Part shown: positions 23,495 through 30,057 of the stretch, in pieces
How positions within the stretch are numbered: the stretch's first letter is position 1
How the letters are laid out: the number at the start of each line of letters is the position of its first letter
IMG/VR virus record: IMGVR_UViG_3300028382_000002
Span: 1 to 30,369 of that record
From: a virus
Length of the DNA: 30,369 bases
Reading direction: 5' to 3' (one strand)
Translations under genes and position numbers: made by a program
The notes under the pieces: generated by a model
What the model was told of the DNA's origin: nothing
What the model saw: the letters and a program-made list of their open reading frames with translations, nothing else
Database searches by the model: none

Positions 23495-24181
23495 GTCGTC
23501 ACGCGGCAGGCGTGTGTCCTCCACACTGTCCGTGTTCAGGTTCGGGTTGGCCTCCTCAGCCCGCTGTATCAAGTCACCCAATGCCGTCACCGCTTCCGTG
23601 CTCGATACGGACTGCCCCGCATCGGGGTCCATGATGTTCTGCGCGTTGCCCGCCGTCAACTTCTCCTCGAACGCAATCGGCTTGCGGTTCGTGAGGTCGT
23701 CGATGGTCAACACCTTCACTTCGTGAATCCCATCGACATTTTCAGGCGGCTCCCACTCACTGCCCGTGTCGCGCAGTCTGAACCACAGCAATGCAAACCC
23801 ATCACGCCGTGCGTTTCGATGGGCCTTGCGATAAGTGTCCTCAATGTCCTGCAAAAACTGTTGGGTGTCATCGGCAGTGTCCACCGCCGAATACCCATGC
23901 TTGAACGCATCATCAACAGGCCGATCAACAATCGTGGACGCCAACGCCCCGTTGCGATAAAACCAGCGTATGTCGTCAATCGAGGGCGTCCGAAACAGCC
24001 GCTTGGGGTCCACGTCGTCGGCAGTTGCGTCGTCGCCCTCAGAACCATACACACTCCGCACACCGTTCTGCTCACTGCCAACACTTGTCGGCGTCAGATA
24101 CTCCGCGTCGAGGTTGAACCCCGTGTACGATGAGGCGTGCCCCAAACCGTCATCCGCGTCCTCGCCATCCATGTCACTCAT
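23459..24181 (-). CDS. Portal protein, N-terminal half (DUF1073-like)
   Basis: The protein has 240 aa and starts MSDMDGEDADDGLGHASSY. It contains the portal signature WFYRNGALASTIVDRPVDDA near residues 73-92, followed by FKHGYSAV, and ARRDGFALLWFRLRD, as in DUF1073 portals. It ends GRSSSR then TGA, 1 base before the ATG of the second half. Together the halves give about 540 aa, the normal portal length. A -1 shift on the four-G run at 23477-23480 would join them. A single missing base in the sequence would look the same. Confidence 0.8.
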   Translation of the reverse strand: MSDMDGEDADDGLGHASSYTGFNLDAEYLTPTSVGSEQNGVRSVYGSEGDDATADDVDPKRLFRTPSIDDIRWFYRNGALASTIVDRPVDDAFKHGYSAVDTADDTQQFLQDIEDTYRKAHRNARRDGFALLWFRLRDTGSEWEPPENVDGIHEVKVLTIDDLTNRKPIAFEEKLTAGNAQNIMDPDAGQSVSSTEAVTALGDLIQRAEEANPNLNTDSVEDTRLPRDDTDTTVGRSSSR

Positions 24182-24214
24182 GTGTATCCTGTGTTACTGC
24201 CAGTCCCGTCGTCC

Positions 24215-24252
24215 CCGCTTCACCCATTATATTATAACCAGGGTCTTATAAA
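24215..24252 (-). promoter_or_regulatory. 38-bp duplicated promoter, copy 1 (before the portal)
   Basis: The minus strand reads TTTATAAGACCCTGGTTATA and continues AATATAATGGGTGAAGCGG. It contains two TATA-like elements and lies 34 bases upstream of the portal ATG at 24181. The same 38 bases occur at 27281-27318. A conserved duplicate upstream of two structural transcripts supports a promoter with a bound activator. The TATA identity is inferred by analogy to archaeal promoters. Confidence 0.6.
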
Positions 24253-24264
24253 GGCGGGTCGCCA

Positions 24265-25983
24265 TCACCGTGCGCCTGGCACCGACGTGCCGCCAAAGCG
24301 CACAGGCGTCTCTGTCGGCCCCAACTTGTCTGCATGATACGCCATGAACGCATACAGACAGGCGTCGAAGGCATCGTCATTGTCACCACTCTCTGACGTG
24401 ATGGTGGACTTCTTGCGCCCACTGCGTGTCTCCTTGCGCTCCTCGTATGGGGCTGTCAGGTGTCGGTACAGCCGTGTTCCCGTTGCATCATCACGGCCAT
24501 GTGCACCCGTATCGAGATTGCCCGCAGGCAACGTCAACCGCTCTGCCTTCACGAAATCAACAAACGACTTCGCCATGTGCGTCTTATCCGCCGTGAACAG
24601 GGCTTTCTCGTCACTGTCCTTCCACTTGACCGTGTGCCGATCACTGATGTTGCCAAACCGACAGCCCTTCACCACCTCGTAGCCGTCACTGTCCATCGTG
24701 TGATTGCCCTGCTGTAAATCCTGCCGTGCCTTCGCACCATACCCCTCGTCGACGACAACCATCTCAGGGTCGAACTGGATGATGCGCTTTTCCAACTCCA
24801 TAAACTCCTCATCCTTCGTCATCGTCTCAGGCAGGAACGTCACATCATTAACAATTGACTCCACACTGCCGTCCTCGTACTCGGCGTGCTCCATCACAAC
24901 GATGACTGTATCAGCCGCCTTGCGGTCAGTGCCACCACCCCAGTCAATACCAATCGTCAGCCAGTTGTCGGCAGCCCGCTGATTGTCAACGAAGGCCAGT
25001 GTCGGGTCTGCAATCGCATCGATGTGGCGTTCCGAGAGCAGGTGGTCCTCGGGCGAGTAAAACTCTGCCAACACCTCATTCTTGAACTCCTGTTCGCTTT
25101 TCATGTCGCGTTTCGCAGCCACCTGTGCTGGTGAGTGCAACGGCGCTGTTGGCTGGTCAATGTGCCAGCCCACCACGCTCATGCTGTCACCTGCCTTGCC
25201 ATCGCCATAGGTGGTGCTCTCGGACTGGGCAACCCATGCCCCATCATCACCGTGTCCACCCGCATCGGGCATCCACTCACGCTGGTCTGACCGCTCCCAC
25301 ATCTCCTCGAAAAACGACCCTTCCATCTTCGGCGTGCCCAACAGAAACATGACTGGGAAGAACGGCACGCCTGCAATCGACTGATCAATCACTTCATAAA
25401 AGCCTGCATTGAACGACTTGGCCGAGGCATCCTGAAACTCATCGTAAATGCCGATATGGCTGTGCGGGCCACGCATTGCATCACCACTGCCCCACCCCGA
25501 ATCTGACTTGAAACTCGCATACGCTGTTGGCGCATTGTCGGGGTCGAACTTGAACTTCTGGTGCTTGGCGGCGTTCTTCACACGGTACTGTGTCAGCCCC
25601 GACCACTCGAACTTCTCACGCAACTTGCTCACAAACTCTGTGGTCTGGTCCTCACGCGGGGCCGCCATGTATGCCTCCAAGCCCTGTGGCCCATAGAACT
25701 GGAACGCCCAGTTCAGTATCATCTGCAACGTCGTCGTCTTGAGCAAGCCCCGTGCCATCAGGAAGATGTTGATGCCACCCCAGGCGTGTGGATTCAACGG
25801 GCCTGCATCCGCCAGCAGGTACGACAATTTCTGATCCCCACTCGTCGTGCGAAAGTCGTAGTTGCGCTGGCGGTCATTCGGGTGGGGCCACACGTTTGAA
25901 ATGTACAGCCGTGGGTCACGCTTCAGCCGCGACAGTTGTGACTCATCGGCATCTGCCAACGCCGCCTGGGGTGTGTCCATCAT
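24265..25983 (-). CDS. Terminase large subunit (TerL)
   Basis: The protein has 572 aa and starts MMDTPQAALADADESQ; a second ATG follows at once. The ATPase domain carries a degenerate Walker A at residues 77-87 (ARGLLKTTTLQ), Walker B HIGIYDEFQ (177-184, catalytic E182) and the coupling motif FLLGTP (213-218). The nuclease domain has IGIDWGGG (D347), VVVDEGYG (D412) and DDAFDACLYAF near the C-terminus, giving the three acidic residues of the RNase H-like fold. It packages and cuts viral DNA at the portal. It lies 14 bases after the TerS candidate. Confidence 0.95.
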   Translation of the reverse strand: MMDTPQAALADADESQLSRLKRDPRLYISNVWPHPNDRQRNYDFRTTSGDQKLSYLLADAGPLNPHAWGGINIFLMARGLLKTTTLQMILNWAFQFYGPQGLEAYMAAPREDQTTEFVSKLREKFEWSGLTQYRVKNAAKHQKFKFDPDNAPTAYASFKSDSGWGSGDAMRGPHSHIGIYDEFQDASAKSFNAGFYEVIDQSIAGVPFFPVMFLLGTPKMEGSFFEEMWERSDQREWMPDAGGHGDDGAWVAQSESTTYGDGKAGDSMSVVGWHIDQPTAPLHSPAQVAAKRDMKSEQEFKNEVLAEFYSPEDHLLSERHIDAIADPTLAFVDNQRAADNWLTIGIDWGGGTDRKAADTVIVVMEHAEYEDGSVESIVNDVTFLPETMTKDEEFMELEKRIIQFDPEMVVVDEGYGAKARQDLQQGNHTMDSDGYEVVKGCRFGNISDRHTVKWKDSDEKALFTADKTHMAKSFVDFVKAERLTLPAGNLDTGAHGRDDATGTRLYRHLTAPYEERKETRSGRKKSTITSESGDNDDAFDACLYAFMAYHADKLGPTETPVRFGGTSVPGAR

Positions 25984-25997
25984 GCTCGTGCCTTCAG

Positions 25998-27002
25998 CTA
26001 CGTGCCGTCGCCATCTGCATCGGCGTCCACGTCACCGTCTGTGCCTGACACTGCATCCACATCTGCATCGGCATCCGTGTCCAGCATCTCCTGTTCAATC
26101 GGATTCGGGTCTGAGCGCAGTGCACTCGTCTCCTCCAAATCCAGAATCAACTGATCTGGAGACGATGCGCCCGTGCCAACACCATCATCAGTCCCATCAA
26201 TCGGGACACCGCCAAATGCCAGCAACTCCTCTTTGTCCTTGTCGATGCGTGACAGCGGCAGGTTCAGGTGATGTTCGTCGAAGTCCGTGACCGTACCACT
26301 CTCCGTCGTTCCGACGACCGTCTCGCGTTCCATTGCCGTGCCATCACTCGTGTCCAGCAAGGCCCGATCTGCCAGGCCTGCCTTCACATCTGCCAGTGCC
26401 GCACGGTACAGTGCGAACGCACGCACTGCATGGGTGTGTGGAATCGGCACCCCAACGACCATCTCGCCACGCTCGTTCAGTTGTGCCTCCACTTCGAGTG
26501 GCAACGAACCATCGTAGTCACTGAAGTCAATGCGATACTCCTCGAAACTCGCATCAAACTCGAATCGAGACTCTTGGACATACGAATCGTACCAGCCCAA
26601 GGCCGTCAACTTCTGCCACGGCTCTAAGTGCTCAAACACATGGCGAATCGTCTTGGAGTAATACCCGTGCGTGAACACGTCACTTGCTCTATCCATGAAT
26701 GGGTCTTGCTTGCTGTGGACGCGACAGTATTCACTGCCGTCGTCAATGAACGTCGATTCGGGAAGTGCCATACAGTACCGTGGCTCCCCGTATCTATCCT
26801 CCCATGCGTCGAGCGTGGCGTTGCACCGACCCTCCGTGGGCGACACCGACCCCTGATACGGATTGTAACGACGGTCATTGCTGTCACGCAACTGGTCGCC
26901 ATCCCACTGGTCAGGGTGGTGTTCATCGGCATCGAACGCACACGCTTCCTGTGCAGCCGCATCCTCACACTGACGACACATGCAGTGTCTTGTCACTCCC
27001 AT
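25998..27002 (-). CDS. Zinc-finger protein, candidate small terminase or packaging factor
   Basis: I choose ATG 27002 (MGVTRHCMCRQCEDAAAQEA); a longer frame to 27137 is basic and overlaps the upstream gene. The protein has 334 aa. Residues 7-12 hold CMCRQC, and further on GRCNATL...RYCMALP...EYCRVH forms the C-C-C-H pattern known from phage packaging proteins with HGGxP-type fingers. A helical region follows and the tail is a run of Asp/Ala/Val (DADADVDAVSGTDGD). It directly precedes TerL, the place of TerS. The assignment is inference from context and zinc residues. Confidence 0.65.
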   Translation of the reverse strand: MGVTRHCMCRQCEDAAAQEACAFDADEHHPDQWDGDQLRDSNDRRYNPYQGSVSPTEGRCNATLDAWEDRYGEPRYCMALPESTFIDDGSEYCRVHSKQDPFMDRASDVFTHGYYSKTIRHVFEHLEPWQKLTALGWYDSYVQESRFEFDASFEEYRIDFSDYDGSLPLEVEAQLNERGEMVVGVPIPHTHAVRAFALYRAALADVKAGLADRALLDTSDGTAMERETVVGTTESGTVTDFDEHHLNLPLSRIDKDKEELLAFGGVPIDGTDDGVGTGASSPDQLILDLEETSALRSDPNPIEQEMLDTDADADVDAVSGTDGDVDADADGDGT

Positions 27003-27174
27003 CTTCAACTGCCGTTCGTGCACCGCCCGTCTCGTCAGCGCCAGCCTGCACCGCACGATCTCGTGCCGTCCACAGTGCGGCCACCTGCTGTTCAACCACG
27101 GCCCGTGCCGCAGGGTCGTGCGACTCGGCAGTTGCATAGGCAGGTGGTAAGTATCGCTGTTCTGTCTGCGTCAT
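26965..27174 (-). CDS. Small acidic protein at the head of the terminase operon
   Basis: I choose ATG 27174 (MTQTEQRYLPPAYATAESHD); ATG 27180 is 6 bases upstream. The protein has 69 aa with a helical centre (ARAVVEQQVAALWTARDRA). GGTGGG at 27185-27190 lies 10 bases before ATG 27174 and is enclosed in a hairpin. The gene overlaps the zinc-finger gene by 38 bases. It is a possible TerS partner or a regulator; no family is recognised. Confidence 0.6.
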   Translation of the reverse strand: MTQTEQRYLPPAYATAESHDPAARAVVEQQVAALWTARDRAVQAGADETGGARTAVEDGSDKTLHVSSV

Positions 27175-27184
27175 GTCCATGTTA

Positions 27185-27201
27185 CCCACCGTTGTGGTGG
27201 G
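27185..27201 (-). promoter_or_regulatory. Hairpin over the ribosome binding site of the small acidic gene
   Basis: CCCACC-ACAAC-GGTGGG on the minus strand forms a perfect 6-bp stem with a 5-base loop. The 3' arm contains the candidate ribosome binding sequence GGTGGG, a few bases before the start codon. Opening the stem would be needed for translation, so it could be a control element. No ligand-binding domain is evident. Confidence 0.4.
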
Positions 27202-27280
27202 CACTTCTATGGTGATAACAGCCCCGTGGCTGGACGCTCCGTGTGCCCCACGGCCATGCCCACCACCGTGTCTGTCACCA

Positions 27281-27318
27281 CCGCTTCACCCATTATATTA
27301 TAACCAGGGTCTTATAAA
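27281..27318 (-). promoter_or_regulatory. 38-bp duplicated promoter, copy 2 (before the terminase operon)
   Basis: This is an exact copy of 24215-24252, lying about 107 bases upstream of ATG 27174 and downstream of the regulator-like gene at 27351. It would drive the small acidic gene, the zinc-finger gene and TerL. The identity of the copies over 38 bases is read directly. Confidence 0.6.
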
Positions 27319-27350
27319 AAACGGAAAAGGCGTGTCGAACACAGTCATGG

Positions 27351-28196
27351 TCACGCATTCGGGCTGTCGTAGGCGTCGTGGGCACGCAGTCGGGTTCGTG
27401 CATCGTGAAGTTGTGAGTACGATACGTTGTACGCACTGACCAGTTCTTCACAGGCCGTGTCGCGCAGGGCTGATTGCACGGCCCGTCCTGCACGGCCATA
27501 GCGGGTACGGTCCTCGTCAATCACGGTTGTGACGACGGCAAGGACGGCCACTTCGAGTGGGCCGCTTGGCACGAGTGATTTGACACCAGTCTGGTCAACG
27601 AGGAACTGTGCGCGGTCACGCTGATGCGGTGTGACACCGAATTGTCCACAGACCACATCCAGTGCCCGCTCGACGGTGGCTTCATGCACCTGCGTTGCAC
27701 GGTCCTGTTCGCCACGCCCGTGCTGAAGCTCATCCAGGGCACGCCAGTGGGCCACATTCTCATCTGCATCAGTCGGGTCAAACCCAGTCTGCCCTGCACT
27801 CTCGGCAACGTGCATTGGAAGGTTCTGGTCAATGCGTGGATCACGGTCATCCGTCACGAACGTGTCCCAGTCAAGTGCGAGCCACGGGAGTGGGTTTGCA
27901 TCGGCGTGGTGTGCAGGATGTGTGTCTCGTGCAGAAGTCCCACCATCAGTGCAGACACGCCGCGTGCTGGACAGTCCCGTGGCTTCACGCCCCCCACCCC
28001 CATGTATGGTGAGCGTGACAAGCATCCGAGGCCCACCCTTGCGGTGGGTCGAGGATGCGTCACCACGGTCGGTTGTTTCATGTGAGTGCGACATGGCACA
28101 GTCTGCATCGGCGTCCGAGCAGTGTGCCTGTGATGCAGTCTGCGTGTCTGCATCCACAGTACGATGCCCCGCACCGTCACGTCCCATGCTGTACAT
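27351..28196 (-). CDS. Possible TFB/cyclin-fold-like regulator
   Basis: The likely start is ATG 28196 (MYSMGRDGAGHRTVDADTQ), because TTTAAG at 28217-28222 places a leaderless start there; ATG 28187 or 28094 are alternatives. The protein has 281 aa. The C-terminal 100 residues resemble a TFIIB-type cyclin fold: GVTPHQRDRAQFLVDQTGVK, then PLEVAVLAVVTTVIDEDRTR and a helix-turn-helix-like end (LVSAYNVSYSQLHDARTRLR). No zinc ribbon is seen. Such a protein could redirect host RNA polymerase to the late block it heads. The resemblance is by eye and moderate. Confidence 0.5.
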   Translation of the reverse strand: MYSMGRDGAGHRTVDADTQTASQAHCSDADADCAMSHSHETTDRGDASSTHRKGGPRMLVTLTIHGGGGREATGLSSTRRVCTDGGTSARDTHPAHHADANPLPWLALDWDTFVTDDRDPRIDQNLPMHVAESAGQTGFDPTDADENVAHWRALDELQHGRGEQDRATQVHEATVERALDVVCGQFGVTPHQRDRAQFLVDQTGVKSLVPSGPLEVAVLAVVTTVIDEDRTRYGRAGRAVQSALRDTACEELVSAYNVSYSQLHDARTRLRAHDAYDSPNA

Positions 28197-28216
28197 GGGG
28201 GTTAGAGGGGGTGGCA

Positions 28217-28222
28217 CTTAAA
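28217..28222 (-). promoter_or_regulatory. TATA-like element before the regulator gene
   Basis: TTTAAG on the minus strand, preceded by AAAGG, lies about 24 bases upstream of ATG 28196, the distance expected for a leaderless archaeal transcript that starts at the ATG. No ribosome binding site precedes the ATG, which agrees with this. Confidence 0.4.
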
Positions 28223-28559
28223 CCTTTGCCATAGATGCACAGTTCTCGGTGTCTGTGCACATAAAACGATACTGGTAACGGACGGATATGCTGGTGCTGA
28301 GTGACTGTGCAAATAATTCACGGCTCGTGTCGACACCGACCTGTGAGCCATGTGGTTTTGACGGGGGCATGGGTGTGCCCCCATCGCCCTGGCCGCGACG
28401 TGCCCCGCACCTGTGTCCACGGCGGTGCACAGACACGTTCATGGCCGCTCACAGCCGCCTGCGTACCGTCGCACGGTTGTGTCTGACCCAATCATCATGT
28501 CACTGTCCACGCCGCCTGTGCGCCCGCTCACGGACGCTGTATGACCTCGCACACGGTAC

Positions 28560-28627
28560 TGGCCGAACGGCTGTGTTGGCCGAACGGCTGTGTTGGCCGA
28601 ACGGCTGTGTTGGCCGAACGGCTGTGT
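28560..28627. repeat. Four tandem copies of a 17-bp repeat
   Basis: The unit TGGCCGAACGGCTGTGT repeats exactly four times with no spacer (28560, 28577, 28594, 28611), and a partial fifth copy follows. Each unit contains the near-palindrome GCCGAACGGC. Such arrays usually bind an initiator or regulator. Confidence 0.9.
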
Positions 28628-28757
28628 TGGCTCCCCGCTGTCGCGCATGGTGTCTGCTTGTTGCACACCCCACACTGGAAGCCCTCCCTATGCCACGTGG
28701 GTGGGCAAAGAGGTGTCCAATCTCGACGGGGCCATGTACACACATGGACACCAGCAC

Positions 28758-28815
28758 ACAGATATGTACATTGATGTAGTGGACAGATACGTACACCTCC
28801 GTACAGATATGTACA
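28758..28815. repeat. Three copies of a 13-bp iteron
   Basis: ACAGATATGTACA occurs at 28758 and 28803, with a one-base variant (ACAGATACGTACA) at 28783. Each contains the palindromic core GTAC. The spacings are 25 and 20 bases. They look like protein-binding sites within the control region. Confidence 0.7.
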
Positions 28816-28841
28816 CTCAAAGGCCCGTGCCTGGGGCTTGT

Positions 28842-28879
28842 GTGCCGTCAGCAGGTCCGTGTGCCGTCAGCAGGTCCGT
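28842..28879. repeat. Tandem 19-bp repeat
   Basis: GTGCCGTCAGCAGGTCCGT occurs twice head to tail without a spacer at 28842-28860 and 28861-28879. Two copies alone could be a chance duplication, but it lies among other repeat families. Confidence 0.8.
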
Positions 28880-28956
28880 GTGTGCACGTGCGAGACAAGC
28901 ACCCCGTATCGAGCATGGGGCTGTCGACACCGCATATAGTTGTCTAATTGACATAC

Positions 28957-29051
28957 ACCTGTACACAGACACCTGTAGCCACCCGCACACCTGTAACCAG
29001 TCACCTGTAGCCAGTCACCTGTAGCCAGTCACCTGTATCCAGATACCTGTA
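28957..29051. repeat. Array of seven ACCTGTA iterons, mostly 14 bp apart
   Basis: The core ACCTGTA occurs at 28957, 28971, 28989, 29003, 29017, 29031 and 29045, with spacings of 14, 18, 14, 14, 14 and 14. In the middle copies the unit is ACCTGTAGCCAGTC. Regular spacing suggests cooperative binding by one protein. The adjoining AT-rich stretch supports an origin-like role. Confidence 0.85.
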
Positions 29052-29184
29052 GCCACCCGCGTAAGATACGGTCAGCCATGACGAGAGGGGTGTGCGTCGA
29101 GAGACACAGATATAACTCACATGTATGCTGTTCTGTATGCACATAACTTGTGTGTATGGACTTGTGTGGATATCGGACAAAAGT

Positions 29185-29192
29185 CTTAATAC
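29185..29192 (+). promoter_or_regulatory. Rightward promoter-like element
   Basis: CTTAATAC, preceded by GGACAAAAGT, resembles a haloarchaeal TATA box with its upstream element. A start about 25 bases on would fall near 29213-29217, at the beginning of the structured region. No other promoter-like sequence stands out before it on this strand in the last 100 bases. Confidence 0.45.
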
Positions 29193-29572
29193 AGATGCAC
29201 CCTTCTGTAGATATGCGTTTGATGAGGATCGCACCCCTGGGATTTGCCCATCAAGGCCCTAAGATGCTTTCTGATGTAAGCTGCCTCCCACTGGGTTAGT
29301 AGGTGTGATGTTTGCCAATAGACGGGTGGACTAAATCATCAAAAGTCCCAGTGATAGGGGCAAGTCAGTGAGACTTTAGCCACAATGACGGAAGAAGTAA
29401 AGCGTGCGTGAGAGACAAAAAGTTGAGGCCTGAGATAAGGCCTGCCCGTTAGTTCTGACAGACCAAGGCACAGAACTTTCCCGTTAAGTTGGACAATAGA
29501 CGCAACCGCCTAAGTGGTGTGGAAGTCAATCCTGGCTATTCCCAAGGATCGTTATTCTGCTGTCCTATGACC

Positions 29573-29657
29573 GAGAGAGCAAGGGCAGTGTTCCAGCACT
29601 CTCATCGAGAGAGCAAGGGCAGTGTTCCAGCACTCTCATCGAGAGAGCAAGGGCAGT
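29573..29657 (+). repeat. 34-bp tandem repeat within the structured region (2.5 copies)
   Basis: The unit beginning GAGAGAGCAAGGGCAGTGTT occupies 29573-29606 and 29607-29640 without differences, and its first 17 bases recur at 29641-29657. Each full copy can form a hairpin (AGTG/CACT, extended by GAG/CTC with a bulge). A CTGTCC at 29560-29565 can pair with the GGGCAG of any copy. Confidence 0.9.
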
Positions 29658-30002
29658 AGGATACATACACCTCTATGTGATGGATCGGGAGTGATCCTAA
29701 TCATAGACGTATCTCGAAGGGCCGATACTCGCCACGCTTATTGCATAGGCCTAACACTGATAGCAAAGGCCAATAACTGCAGTAAGAGTAATCTCCTGAA
29801 GACTGAAATCTCTCACGCAGTGAAAGACTGCCTGGTGAAACACCTGACCTATGTCTGAGACGTAACGTACTGAAACGCAATAGGTAAGGGGAGTTAAGTA
29901 GGTGATCAAGGTTAATTCAACAAACCGCATAGATAAATGGCAGTGAGACACAGAATCAGGGACACACGCCCATTATGAGATACGACAGGGAAACTAACTT
30001 AT

Positions 30003-30046
30003 CCTGGTGTGTCCCCAACACCCGACAGGTGAGGGGCACAACCAGG
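30003..30046 (+). promoter_or_regulatory. Long hairpin covering a ribosome binding site
   Basis: CCTGGT-GTG-CCCC at 30003-30016 pairs with GGGG-CAC-ACCAGG at 30033-30046 (13 bp, with single-base bulges), and the apex adds CACC/GGTG (4 bp). The 3' arm contains part of AGGTG (30044-30048), which is 9 bases before ATG 30058. If that frame is real the hairpin would block its translation until opened. Confidence 0.65.
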
Positions 30047-30057
30047 TGTAACAACCC

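Larger units (their letters stand above)
28223..29180. other. Intergenic control region, possible replication origin
   Basis: This stretch of nearly 1 kb has no convincing coding frame on either strand: the frames present are short, basic or Cys-rich, and unlike the acidic neighbours. It separates the minus-strand late block from the rightward transcript start at about 29215. It contains four families of repeats (17-bp tandem, 13-bp, 19-bp and 14-bp) followed by an AT-rich part at about 29100-29190. Repeat clusters beside an AT-rich segment are the usual layout of an iteron-type origin. No replication gene is in the window, so this stays an inference. Confidence 0.5.

Noticed and set aside
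28560-28627. CRISPR array
   Set aside because: The repeats are directly adjacent without spacers, and no cas gene is in the window.
28288-28779. Rightward 163-codon frame across the repeat region
   Set aside because: The product is Cys/Arg-rich and basic, unlike every convincing gene here, and part of it is merely the translated 17-bp tandem repeat.
28439-28820. Leftward frames of 78 and 106 codons across the 17-bp repeats
   Set aside because: They consist largely of repeat translation (RSANTAVRPTQPFGQ) and have no ribosome binding site or acidic composition.
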